From Bacteriovorax stolpii (lineage in GTDB: Bacteria; Bdellovibrionota; Bacteriovoracia; Bacteriovoracales; Bacteriovoracaceae), in contig CAMASK010000006.1 of the NCBI GenBank assembly GCA_945860895.1, positions 1 through 64,000 of the forward strand: a stretch of 64,000 nucleotides of DNA, read 5' to 3'. Every line of letters begins with the position of its first letter. Positions within the stretch are counted from its first letter, which is position 1. Below, piece by piece: positions 29,434 through 38,372 of the stretch. The notes below the pieces were generated by a model that saw nothing but the letters and a program-made list of their open reading frames with translations, ran no database searches and was not told where the DNA came from. The position numbers were made by a program, and so were the translations under genes.

Positions 29434-30780
29434 ATGAAAAAGCTGCTGATTATTCAGTTAGATGAAGCTTATTTTCTATTAGAATCTCTTTTAATGCTGG
29501 AGCGTCACTGGAATGCTTTAAAGGATTTTGAAGTTACAGTTTTGGTAAATCAGATTTCCCTGAAACAAATTCAAGATGGTTCGGTGTCGATACCTCCTGG
29601 AATCACTACTTCAGTAAATAATGTTTTTAATCAGCAATTTGATTTAAGTGTAAACTTCTCATTAAATGAAGACTCATGGTCTCTGCATCAAGAAGTCAAT
29701 TCCTCACAAAAGCTTGGTTGCTTAAAGCAAGACGGGAAACTAAATGTTCCCGATGCATGGTCATCATATTTATTAACCCTTAAATCACGAGCTCCCTTTT
29801 TAACTTTTCATCTTCAGGATATTTATAAAAACATATTGGGCATTAGAAAAATGTTTCAATCAAATAACGAAAAAAAAACTTATAGCGAAGTCTTTATTGG
29901 TCTATCCAATACAAGTTTTTTTTCTGCGATCGAACAAGAAAAGCTTATTGGGCAAATTAATTCAAATTATCCAAATATAAAAATTAAAGACATATCTGAA
30001 GTTGATTTTGCAACTGATCATTCACATAGTCTTTATATTGGACCAGCTTCTCTTGATGCTTTAAAAATTTGTGAAGATGGCGCCACAGGAATTTATCTAA
30101 GCAGTCAGTTCCAGGGATTTAATTTATTGCCTCACAATTCAGGACATTTTCTCATTAGCGCACGAAACACCATGCTCAAATCTGATTCTCTCATGAGTTT
30201 CATTGACGCACATATTTTAAACAAAAATGTATCTACCAATTTCCCCTATGCTCTCTATCAAATTGATTGCGAGAATCTCTTTGGGAGCTATATCAAAAGT
30301 TTGAATTTAAGTGATGACTGCTACCCGTTGTACCAGGCGCATGTGGTTCTTTGGAATTTCGTCTTAAATTTATTTGATTTAAATTTAGAAATTATAAAAT
30401 GCAGCCAAGGTCATACACAATTACTGGAGACTCAAAGAGAAGTCCTGATGAAGGTAATACGTTTATACGACTATGCCATGAGCTCTATTGATTTCGTTTA
30501 TAAGGAATCCAAGTCGGTCGAGGCAAACTTTGATAAGCTTCAAGGTCACTTAAAAAATCTTCGAGACATAGATGAGATAACTGACAAAATTTCTCAGTCA
30601 CATGCTTATCTTCGTCCAATTTTGGATTTTTACCGAATCCGAAGAGGTCAAAATGAAGAGACAACCCTTTACCTGCAGGCCCAGCATAGCTACCTTTTGT
30701 ATTCAGAAGAGCATCAGGCACTCAAATCAATCCTTGAATTAATTACTGTGACATTGCGTAAGAACGACGTTAGCATTTAA
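29434..30780 (+). CDS. Unknown 448-aa protein, weak resemblance to GT9/heptosyltransferase-like fold
   Basis: MKKLLIIQLDEAYFLLESLLMLERHW start and IGPASLDALKICEDGATGIYL segment; same operon as fliDS. Confidence 0.6.
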   Translation: MKKLLIIQLDEAYFLLESLLMLERHWNALKDFEVTVLVNQISLKQIQDGSVSIPPGITTSVNNVFNQQFDLSVNFSLNEDSWSLHQEVNSSQKLGCLKQDGKLNVPDAWSSYLLTLKSRAPFLTFHLQDIYKNILGIRKMFQSNNEKKTYSEVFIGLSNTSFFSAIEQEKLIGQINSNYPNIKIKDISEVDFATDHSHSLYIGPASLDALKICEDGATGIYLSSQFQGFNLLPHNSGHFLISARNTMLKSDSLMSFIDAHILNKNVSTNFPYALYQIDCENLFGSYIKSLNLSDDCYPLYQAHVVLWNFVLNLFDLNLEIIKCSQGHTQLLETQREVLMKVIRLYDYAMSSIDFVYKESKSVEANFDKLQGHLKNLRDIDEITDKISQSHAYLRPILDFYRIRRGQNEETTLYLQAQHSYLLYSEEHQALKSILELITVTLRKNDVSI

Positions 30781-30805
30781 GTAATCATATTCAAGGAAGA
30801 AGCTG

Positions 30806-31225
30806 ATGTTAGGGAAGACAACTCATACACTTGGGGAAACAGATAACCTATTGGTTGATACCATTTCGCTTACCCAAGATCTTTTAAACGATATCATTCA
30901 TCAAATTAATGCCATTGAAGCTTACATTCCTGAAAAAGAATACTTCTGGAACCTTCAGTTAACAGACCTAACGACAGATATTAGTAAATTTGTTGAAATC
31001 ACCACGCTTTTATCCCGTCTTTTAATGAGTAAGAAGAAAATCAACATCCCAGAAATTAAACAGTCACATATACATTTGTTCTTCGTTTTAAAAGGTCTCA
31101 ATCAAGCCCAACAAAAAATGGATTCTATGGTGCTGGAAGATTTGATTAAGTACGAATTAAAAGATAATTTAACCCAGTGGAAAATAGATCTAATCCCATT
31201 AACCAAACGACTACTAAACTCATAG
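30806..31225 (+). CDS. Small predominantly helical protein, unknown
   Basis: 139-aa ORF, co-directional, 3' end overlaps the kinase ORF. Confidence 0.6.
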   Translation: MLGKTTHTLGETDNLLVDTISLTQDLLNDIIHQINAIEAYIPEKEYFWNLQLTDLTTDISKFVEITTLLSRLLMSKKKINIPEIKQSHIHLFFVLKGLNQAQQKMDSMVLEDLIKYELKDNLTQWKIDLIPLTKRLLNS

Positions 31226-32895
31226 CGGTTCATATCGATCCGGCTATTTTTGGTGACTTTTCAGATACATTTCTTGATCCTAGCATTTTCAAATTAGTTT
31301 CTGAGAAAGAAGCCCAGTTTTGCCTTCTGAAAAAAAAATCACGCCTATGGGCTCAATTTAGTGACGGTAAATTTTGTGACTATCCATACTATTTAAAAAA
31401 TATCAGCCGCCTAATTGAAGGATTTAAATCAGAATCTGTACAAAGACATTACCCAATTGAGGCTTTTCAAAGCTTTATAAAAGGTACAGAGGTTATTGAA
31501 AAAAAAATCTTTTCAAACGCCTCAATGAGCCCAGGCGAGAATGTTAAAGATTTATGGGACGAGATTATCAAGAAAGTTAATTTCATTTCCAGCGAATCCC
31601 ATAGCTTGAAAGGACTCGTAGAGAAGATTCTAGAGATACCTTTTCTCCAAAATTTTCAGAGCTCAATGATTGTTTTACATCTAAAAGGACAAACAAAAGC
31701 GGAATTAATGGGAACAATGTGGAGAAGTGAAAAAGTTCATGCCCTCATTGAAATCAAAGATTTTAATACTTTTTTCAATTCAATCCGAAAATCCAAAATA
31801 AAATCGTTCTCAACTGACGACTGTGAAAAAGTAAATTTACCTTTTAACGGAAGCTTCCTTGCTAAAGAAGTTATCTCAAAAAAATATAGCTTAATAACCA
31901 TAGTTTCAAGACACGACTTTCTGAATTATTCCCAGGAAGAGATAGAGCTCTACGAAACATGTATTTATTTGCTTCAGCCTCATTTTGAACGGTTAATTGA
32001 TCAAGAATTCTCTGATAAAAAAATCTCAGAATTGAGAATATGTCTTAAAGATTTTCCACTACCTCTTAGAATTATTGATAATCAATCCGGCTCAGTATTC
32101 ATAAATGATCTTTATCGCAATGAACTTCAAGATCAGGACATCTTTTTCAATAAAAAGATCAAAGGATCATTTAGTCTGGATCTTTATGATAGCGATGAAT
32201 TGAGGCATTACGCTTTTGATTTATTTCATTTTCAACGAATTTCCCTCTTGGGTGAATTGCTCAATACTTTAAGGCATGAACTCAGTAATCCATTATTTGG
32301 TCTTAAATTAAGCTCCCAGATTTTTAATACGCTGGACATTAATCCAGATGACAAATCATTTATGCAGGAGATTGAAAGGAATGTAGATCGTTGCCAATCT
32401 ATCATAGAAAACTTTTCAAATCTTTATCAGATACAACCTGAAACAAAGCCTATTTTATTAAAGAAAATGATAGATGAGTCCTTGGTTCTAGCTAAGAGTG
32501 AAATAAGGGAAGTTACAAAAAAAATTACTTATGATGATGAATGTGAAAAAATTATTCTCAATGTACCACTTATCTTCGTTGTACAAATTTTATTCAACTT
32601 GATCGTGAATGCTGCACAGGCAATGCGAGGCCAGCCTGAACGAGCAACTTTAGGAATTTCAGTATCAATCCATGATTCAAATGTTCTTATTGATGTGCGA
32701 GACAATGGTCCAGGAATCCCTGGAGATAAAAGCATTAATTTATTTAAACCGTTTTTTACTACTAAATTACAAGGCACAGGTTTAGGGTTGGTCTTAAGTC
32801 GTAACCTGACAATTAAAATGGGGGGTAATTTAGAGTATTTACCAAATAAAAATGAAAAAGGTGCTCAATTCAGGCTAACATTACCAATAACATGA
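31177..32895 (+). CDS. Soluble sensor histidine kinase
   Basis: H-box LRHELSNPLFGLKL, N-box NLIVNAAQAM, G1 DVRDNGPGIP, G2 GTGLGLVLS; no TM segment evident. Confidence 0.9.
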   Translation: MENRSNPINQTTTKLIAVHIDPAIFGDFSDTFLDPSIFKLVSEKEAQFCLLKKKSRLWAQFSDGKFCDYPYYLKNISRLIEGFKSESVQRHYPIEAFQSFIKGTEVIEKKIFSNASMSPGENVKDLWDEIIKKVNFISSESHSLKGLVEKILEIPFLQNFQSSMIVLHLKGQTKAELMGTMWRSEKVHALIEIKDFNTFFNSIRKSKIKSFSTDDCEKVNLPFNGSFLAKEVISKKYSLITIVSRHDFLNYSQEEIELYETCIYLLQPHFERLIDQEFSDKKISELRICLKDFPLPLRIIDNQSGSVFINDLYRNELQDQDIFFNKKIKGSFSLDLYDSDELRHYAFDLFHFQRISLLGELLNTLRHELSNPLFGLKLSSQIFNTLDINPDDKSFMQEIERNVDRCQSIIENFSNLYQIQPETKPILLKKMIDESLVLAKSEIREVTKKITYDDECEKIILNVPLIFVVQILFNLIVNAAQAMRGQPERATLGISVSIHDSNVLIDVRDNGPGIPGDKSINLFKPFFTTKLQGTGLGLVLSRNLTIKMGGNLEYLPNKNEKGAQFRLTLPIT

Positions 32896-33251
32896 AGCAT
32901 TTATTAATAATTGAAGACGAAATTTTAATTCAACAATCTCTAAAAAAACTCTTTGAAAGGCGTGGATTTAAAGTTGATGTATCTGCCAGCGGAAAACTGG
33001 CAATACAAATGATCCTCTCTAATAATTTTGACCGGATAATATGCGATCTAATGCTCCAGGATATTTCAGGCTTTGATGTCATTGAAGAATCAAAGAAAAA
33101 ATATTCCTCAAATGAGATCAGTCAGAAGTTTGTTATCATGACGGCTTATAATTCCCCACAAGTACTTTCCCGTGCGAACTCTTATCAGTGTAGACTTTTG
33201 AATAAGCCCTTTGATAACCTAGAAGAAGCCATGCGCCTGATGACGGAGTGA
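32892..33251 (+). CDS. Single-domain response regulator (CheY-like receiver)
   Basis: LLIIEDE, CDLMLQDISGFD, VIMTAYNS, NKPF receiver motifs; 119 aa without output domain. Confidence 0.92.
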   Translation: MKHLLIIEDEILIQQSLKKLFERRGFKVDVSASGKLAIQMILSNNFDRIICDLMLQDISGFDVIEESKKKYSSNEISQKFVIMTAYNSPQVLSRANSYQCRLLNKPFDNLEEAMRLMTE

Positions 33252-34156
33252 TAATGAAAAAGTCCCCTTTAATAATTATTGGAATTACTCTTAAGCCCAA
33301 TTCCACGCCAGAGTTTTACAACATCCTTCCCAACTTGTGCTCATGGTTGCTGCGTCGTAAGCGAAAAGTTATTTTTCAAATAGAAGATAAAGAACGAGTT
33401 TATAAATTCTTTAAAAACAAAGTTACTGACCATCTCGAATTTTGGGATGCAAAGAAATTTCATCAAGATATAGATATAATGCTCTCTTTGGGTGGAGACG
33501 GAACACTAATTGGTGTTTGCCGCAGAATAAAAGCCAATATTCCTGTTTTGGGAGTTAATCTTGGAAGACTTGGGTTTATTACTGAGTTCAATAAGAATGA
33601 ATATTTTGATCGCTTAGGCGATATCCTGGATGGCAAATATGATATTACGATCAAGCCATTGTTTCATATCTCGGTTATGCGAAAAAATAAGGTTCATTTC
33701 AAGGATTATTTTTTTAATGACGCAGTCTTAGCAAAAAATGACATTGCACGGATGATTTATCTGAGAGCTGAACTTGAAAGAGAACATATTTACAATATAT
33801 CTGGTGATGGAATAATTATTTCAACTCCTCTAGGATCGACAGCTTATTCTATGGCAGCTGGTGGTCCCATAGTTCATCCCGACGTCAAAAGCTTGATCCT
33901 GACACCGATTTGTCCCCATTCTTTAATTCATCGTCCTTTCGTAGTACCAGATACTTCCCCTATAGTTCTAAAAATCCTCCCACCATATCATTCGGTTACC
34001 CTTACACTAGATGGCCAGGTTGCTATTAATATAGACGACCAGGATATAGTTCTTATTAATTCATCAAAGGTGAAAAAGGTCTCCCTAATTAAGAACGATC
34101 AGCGCAGCTACTTTGAAACGATTAGAGAGAAATTCATTTTTTCAAAACGGGATTAA
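33248..34156 (+). CDS. nadK: NAD kinase
   Basis: SLGGDGTLIGVCRRI, GVNLGRLGFITEF, SGDGIIISTPLGSTAYSMAAGGPIVHP. Confidence 0.96.
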   Translation: MIMKKSPLIIIGITLKPNSTPEFYNILPNLCSWLLRRKRKVIFQIEDKERVYKFFKNKVTDHLEFWDAKKFHQDIDIMLSLGGDGTLIGVCRRIKANIPVLGVNLGRLGFITEFNKNEYFDRLGDILDGKYDITIKPLFHISVMRKNKVHFKDYFFNDAVLAKNDIARMIYLRAELEREHIYNISGDGIIISTPLGSTAYSMAAGGPIVHPDVKSLILTPICPHSLIHRPFVVPDTSPIVLKILPPYHSVTLTLDGQVAINIDDQDIVLINSSKVKKVSLIKNDQRSYFETIREKFIFSKRD

Positions 34157-34157
34157 T

Positions 34158-34208
34158 ACGTAAAAGTTACGTTTTTATTTGACATCCGTAAGTTATCCGT
34201 AATACTAG
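34158..34208 (+). promoter_or_regulatory. Candidate recN promoter/operator region
   Basis: ACGTAAaagTTACGT palindrome (34158-34172), TTGACA (34179-34184), direct CCGTAA repeats with 11-bp periodicity, AATACT about 16 bp downstream. Confidence 0.5.
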
Positions 34209-34225
34209 TTATTGAGGGGATAATT

Positions 34226-35854
34226 ATGGAAACCAATTTCTATTTAAAAAAACTGATTATTCAAAATTTTGCTACTTTCAAAAACCAATCCATCCATTTT
34301 CAACCTGGATTCAATGCCATCGTAGGAGAGACTGGTTCAGGGAAAAGCTTAGTACTGGATGCACTTCAATTAATTCTCGGTGGAAGAGCTGATAAAAAAG
34401 TTGTTCGTAAAGACACAGATTATTCCCTGATTGAAGCTTCATTCAAGTGCACCGATAGTGAAGTTCAAAGCTACCTCGAAAATGAGGGTTATCCGATAGA
34501 AGGTAAAGAATTAATTATTAAAAGGGTGATTTACAAAAATGGAACAACTAAAACGTATATTAACCATCTTTCAAGTACGGTCGCATTTCTTGCTGCTTTC
34601 GCCAAACGCTACATTGATCTTGTTGGCCAATTTGAAAACCAAAAACTTTTAAGCGAAGTTTATCAACTTCACTTACTTGATCACTATGGGAAGTTAACTG
34701 ACAATGTAGAACAATTTCAAAGCAAACTTCACGAGTTTAAAGCCTTACAAATAAAGCTCTCGCAATTAGAACAATCCAAAGCGAACAGAGAGCAAAGACT
34801 AGACTATTTAAATTATCAGCTCCAAGAGATAGAGAAACTGAATCCAGACTCCCAGGAAGAAGAAGACCTTCTCATGAAGAAAAATCTTCTGATAAATGTT
34901 GAAAAGAATCGAAAGATATCATTTCAACTTAAGGAAATTTTTGATGGAGGCGAGGGAAATCCTGGCCTCCTTTCTCAAATGAAATCATTTAATAATATTT
35001 TAAACAAGAATAAGGAACACTTCAGTCAATACACTGAGAATGCATCAGAGATTGAAGACATGTTACATCTTCTCATTACGCAAATCGATAAACAATTTGA
35101 TAACGAAATGGATCCACAAGTGTTGGAAGGTGTTGTTGATCGTCTGGATATTTATCAAAAAACAAAAAAGAAGTTTGGTGGAACGGTGGAAAGTATTCTT
35201 CACACACAAATGGAATTTTTAAAAGAACGTGATCATTTACAGCTCTTAGATTTTAATTTAGAGGAAATAAAAAATAATTCAGAATTGTTCAAAAGCGCCT
35301 TGTCTGAACTTGCAAAGGATCTTCATAAAAAGCGTCTCGCTAATGCGGTTAAACTTTCTAAGGAACTTACACAAAGAGTTCAAAGCCTTAAAATGAGTGG
35401 CGCTACTATTAAATTAATTCTAGAAGAACTCACAGAATTTAATGAATTTGGTCTAACGAGAGCGAATTTTTTCGCGGAAACAAATCCTGGTGAAGGATTA
35501 TTCAAGGTTAAGGATATTGCTTCAGGTGGAGAACTTTCGAGAATTTTATTAGCGGTAAGACAAATCCTTTCCAGCTATGACTCCATAAGCATTTTTCTTT
35601 TTGATGAAATTGACACCGGAATTGGAGGAGAAACGGCAATTTGTATTGGTAAAGCACTTGCTCAGGTAGCATTAAACGGGCAAGTTATAGCTATAACCCA
35701 TCTTCCACAAATTGCTCAATTTGCTGATGTACTCATTTTGATTCAAAAAGATATTCAGGGAAAGGATGAAAGTTCAAGAACTGAATCTAAAGTAAAAGAG
35801 ATAATGGGCAAAATGGTGCAAAAAGAAGTACGGCAAATGTCTCAATTAGCTTAA
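34226..35854 (+). CDS. recN: DNA repair protein RecN
   Basis: GETGSGKSLVLDALQLILGGRAD, SGGELSRILLAVR, FDEIDTGIGG, ITHLPQIAQFAD. Confidence 0.96.
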   Translation: METNFYLKKLIIQNFATFKNQSIHFQPGFNAIVGETGSGKSLVLDALQLILGGRADKKVVRKDTDYSLIEASFKCTDSEVQSYLENEGYPIEGKELIIKRVIYKNGTTKTYINHLSSTVAFLAAFAKRYIDLVGQFENQKLLSEVYQLHLLDHYGKLTDNVEQFQSKLHEFKALQIKLSQLEQSKANREQRLDYLNYQLQEIEKLNPDSQEEEDLLMKKNLLINVEKNRKISFQLKEIFDGGEGNPGLLSQMKSFNNILNKNKEHFSQYTENASEIEDMLHLLITQIDKQFDNEMDPQVLEGVVDRLDIYQKTKKKFGGTVESILHTQMEFLKERDHLQLLDFNLEEIKNNSELFKSALSELAKDLHKKRLANAVKLSKELTQRVQSLKMSGATIKLILEELTEFNEFGLTRANFFAETNPGEGLFKVKDIASGGELSRILLAVRQILSSYDSISIFLFDEIDTGIGGETAICIGKALAQVALNGQVIAITHLPQIAQFADVLILIQKDIQGKDESSRTESKVKEIMGKMVQKEVRQMSQLA

Positions 35855-36577
35855 TTCGGGGAATGAAATTTCATGATCCTCTATATAGATAAAGGATTTT
35901 GATCTGAGAGCATATCCATTATTAATATAGTATGAATTGTTGGTAATCTGAAAATGATCTTTAACGTGACTATGACCTCCTAATATAAAATTAAATTTTC
36001 CTTCTGTGGTTTGAGTGACTCCAGACCGAAATCTTTTTTTTACTAAATTTTCATCATAGCTAACTGACCCTCGTTTACGGGAACTCTTAGAAGCTATTTT
36101 GCCTAGGTAATTTAAAAGCCTGTAAGGCATCATTTTGTTTGCCACAAATCTTAGAGGGGGAGAAAGAATAAAAGCTTTATACTTCTGGTAATTCACATTA
36201 TCTATTTCATGTTCATCGCCGTGAGAAAAATAATAAGTCTTCCCCTCTATCATCTCAATCAGGGGAATTTGCATGGGCATAATCTCGCGATTAGGCCAGC
36301 GAAATTTAAATAAGGCTTCTAGGTGGACATCGTGATTGCCTTCAAAAAAAAGAACTTTTTTCCCATTTCTCTGAAGAACATCCAACAAATTAAAAATATG
36401 TTCGAAATTTTTAATGTATTCGGTATGAGGACCACACATTAGATCAAAAATATCCCCCAACAGAACAACATAATCACTATTTACAACTAGTGGATTAGTT
36501 AAAAAATTACACAGTAGATGATCAGCATCATCATGAGGGATTTTGACGTGGACATCTGAAATGGCAGCTATTTTCAT
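35846..36577 (-). CDS. Calcineurin-like metallophosphoesterase, LpxH-like UDP-2,3-diacylglucosamine hydrolase
   Basis: SDVHV, LLGDIFDL, FFEGNHDVHLE, SHGDE, GGHSH metal-binding motifs. Confidence 0.85.
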   Translation of the reverse strand: MKIAAISDVHVKIPHDDADHLLCNFLTNPLVVNSDYVVLLGDIFDLMCGPHTEYIKNFEHIFNLLDVLQRNGKKVLFFEGNHDVHLEALFKFRWPNREIMPMQIPLIEMIEGKTYYFSHGDEHEIDNVNYQKYKAFILSPPLRFVANKMMPYRLLNYLGKIASKSSRKRGSVSYDENLVKKRFRSGVTQTTEGKFNFILGGHSHVKDHFQITNNSYYINNGYALRSKSFIYIEDHEISFPELS

Positions 36578-37339
36578 CTATTCATTTATAGCATGCAGCT
36601 CATCCTTTAGTCGCTCAAAAATGAATTTTTCAAGATGCTTTTTACTAATCTGATCAATTTGACTGAATTTGCAACAGATTCTCCAGACTTTATAGTTTAA
36701 ACCATTATCTCCATCAGGTTCAACTTCCTTAATTAAAGAAATCTCACAATTTAATTTTGTACTCCAACCATTTGCTTTAATTTCCAGATTCCTTATGTGA
36801 TCGTGAATTTTAAAAAATTTAGATTCCATTCTAGATACAAAAAAAGAAAATCCGCCGGATGATATATCAAAGCAAGATTTATTAAATGTTTGAGTCATTG
36901 GCCTGGGTATAGTGGTACTTTTGCCAAAGTTTACTTTTACTTCTTCTGTATTATAAACATTAAGACGAAAGTTTTTTCTTCTTTCTACCTGAGCAACAAA
37001 TTCTGGAAATTGAAGAGTATATCTAGTGGGTGCTTCGGTTTGTTTGATTGTGCATCTTAAAAGTAATGCAGAATCAGGAATATATAGATCAATGTAGTCT
37101 TGAGAGGCAATTAATTCTTGAACAGTCTTTTCATGTCCTGCCATAGGTACTATCGTAAAATATTTGCGAAGTTTTCGTATCGATTCAATTTTTACGTCGG
37201 CAAGATGTTTCGAGCCTCCTACTAGTCTCCAGATGATTACTTCAAGCTCAGTCTCCTTTGCAATTGAAAGAAAACTTACAATTATTGATTCATCCCGGAC
37301 TTTCCTAAGCTTATTGTCATTCAAAACTATTTTCTCCAA
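36578..37339 (-). CDS. PilZ-domain protein (TTG start)
   Basis: RRKNFRLNV ... DISSGG matches the PilZ RxxxR / DxSxxG signature. Confidence 0.82.
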   Translation of the reverse strand: MEKIVLNDNKLRKVRDESIIVSFLSIAKETELEVIIWRLVGGSKHLADVKIESIRKLRKYFTIVPMAGHEKTVQELIASQDYIDLYIPDSALLLRCTIKQTEAPTRYTLQFPEFVAQVERRKNFRLNVYNTEEVKVNFGKSTTIPRPMTQTFNKSCFDISSGGFSFFVSRMESKFFKIHDHIRNLEIKANGWSTKLNCEISLIKEVEPDGDNGLNYKVWRICCKFSQIDQISKKHLEKFIFERLKDELHAINE

Positions 37340-37342
37340 AAT

Positions 37343-37370
37343 GACCTTCCAGGTTTAACCCTGGAAGGTC
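37343..37370 (-). terminator. Strong hairpin after flagellin, before the PilZ gene
   Basis: GACCTTCCAGG-6 nt-CCTGGAAGGTC, then ATTTT on the minus strand. Confidence 0.65.
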
Positions 37371-37400
37371 TCGGAATTTAAAACAGATTAAACACCCTAA

Positions 37401-38231
37401 TTAACCGATCAAGCGAAGAGCACTTTGACCAAGTTGATTAGCCTGAGCCAGAGTTGCTGTTGCTGCAGCACTTTTAACTGCATTGGCCGCAACCTTAGCA
37501 GTAGCATCAGCTACATCTACATCTTCAATTCGAGATTTAGCACTTTCCTGATTCACAACCGATACATCCAAGTTATTAACAGTGGCTTGTAGTCGAGATT
37601 GCATCGAACCAAAAGCCGCACGAAATGAACTTACTTTTGCAATGGCGCTATCAATATTTTCCAAGTTACTCAAAGCATCATCTTTTTCCTTAATATCTGT
37701 TCCCCCAATCCCTAAATTTTCAGCCGTTGCATCTGAGTTACCAGAATCAAATTCAATTCTGTTACCTTCATCACCATGTGCACCGACTTGAAATTGTAAA
37801 GTTTCTCCATCACCATTCAGGAGTGAGCGACCGTTAAAAGTTGTAGTTTTAGAAATACGATCTGCTTCTTGTACGAGTTGTTCGTATTCAAGAGATAGAT
37901 AACCTCGTTCAGCTTCACCCACAGTATCTGAGCTTGCTTGAATTGAAAGTTCTCGCAAACGAGTAAGAATATTACTCGTTTCATTCAAGCCACCTTCTGC
38001 CACTTGCACCATAGAAATCCCGTCGTTAGCATTTCTCGATGCCATACGTAAACTTCTAGTTTCTGCTTCCATTTGCTTGGCAATCGCCAAACCAGCGGCA
38101 TCATCAGAAGCTTTAGTAATACGCTTACCAGATGATAGTTTGCTGAAGTCAGACTCCTGTTGGACACTGTTTGCCCGCAGATTTTTTTGCACTTCCATAG
38201 ATGCAATGTTGGTGTTAATTCTTAAGCCCAT
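37401..38231 (-). CDS. fliC: Flagellin (short type, about 276 aa), start MGLRINTN at 38231
   Basis: MGLRINTNIASMEVQKNLR...SSGKRITKASDDAAGLAIAKQMEAETRSLRMASRNANDG and C-terminal flagellin domain; SD AAAGGGAG 7 nt upstream of 38231. Confidence 0.96.
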   Translation of the reverse strand: MGLRINTNIASMEVQKNLRANSVQQESDFSKLSSGKRITKASDDAAGLAIAKQMEAETRSLRMASRNANDGISMVQVAEGGLNETSNILTRLRELSIQASSDTVGEAERGYLSLEYEQLVQEADRISKTTTFNGRSLLNGDGETLQFQVGAHGDEGNRIEFDSGNSDATAENLGIGGTDIKEKDDALSNLENIDSAIAKVSSFRAAFGSMQSRLQATVNNLDVSVVNQESAKSRIEDVDVADATAKVAANAVKSAAATATLAQANQLGQSALRLIG

Positions 38232-38250
38232 CAACGTACTCCCTTTGCTA

Positions 38251-38288
38251 AGAACGGTTAAATTTAAACCGACTAAATTAGTCGTTCT
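38251..38288 (-). promoter_or_regulatory. Three-way-junction RNA structure in flagellin 5' leader
   Basis: Outer stem 38251-38255/38284-38288, inner hairpins 38256-38270 and 38271-38283, no unpaired junction bases. Confidence 0.55.
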
Positions 38289-38292
38289 CTCC

Positions 38293-38319
38293 TTATCGAA
38301 CTCTTCGAAATAAAAATTA
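38293..38319 (-). promoter_or_regulatory. Sigma-28 (FliA)-like promoter of flagellin
   Basis: Minus strand TAATTTTT-N11-TTCGATAA versus TAAAGTTT-N11-GCCGATAA: 6/8 and 6/8 matches with exact spacing. Confidence 0.65.
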
Positions 38320-38372
38320 AGGTTTAATTTAGTAGTTAAGTCGGGTATTTGATGTTTTTCCAAAGATATTAA

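Noticed and set aside
30485-30721. 78-aa minus-strand ORF
   Set aside because: Antisense to the 448-aa ORF, no SD and no recognisable motif.
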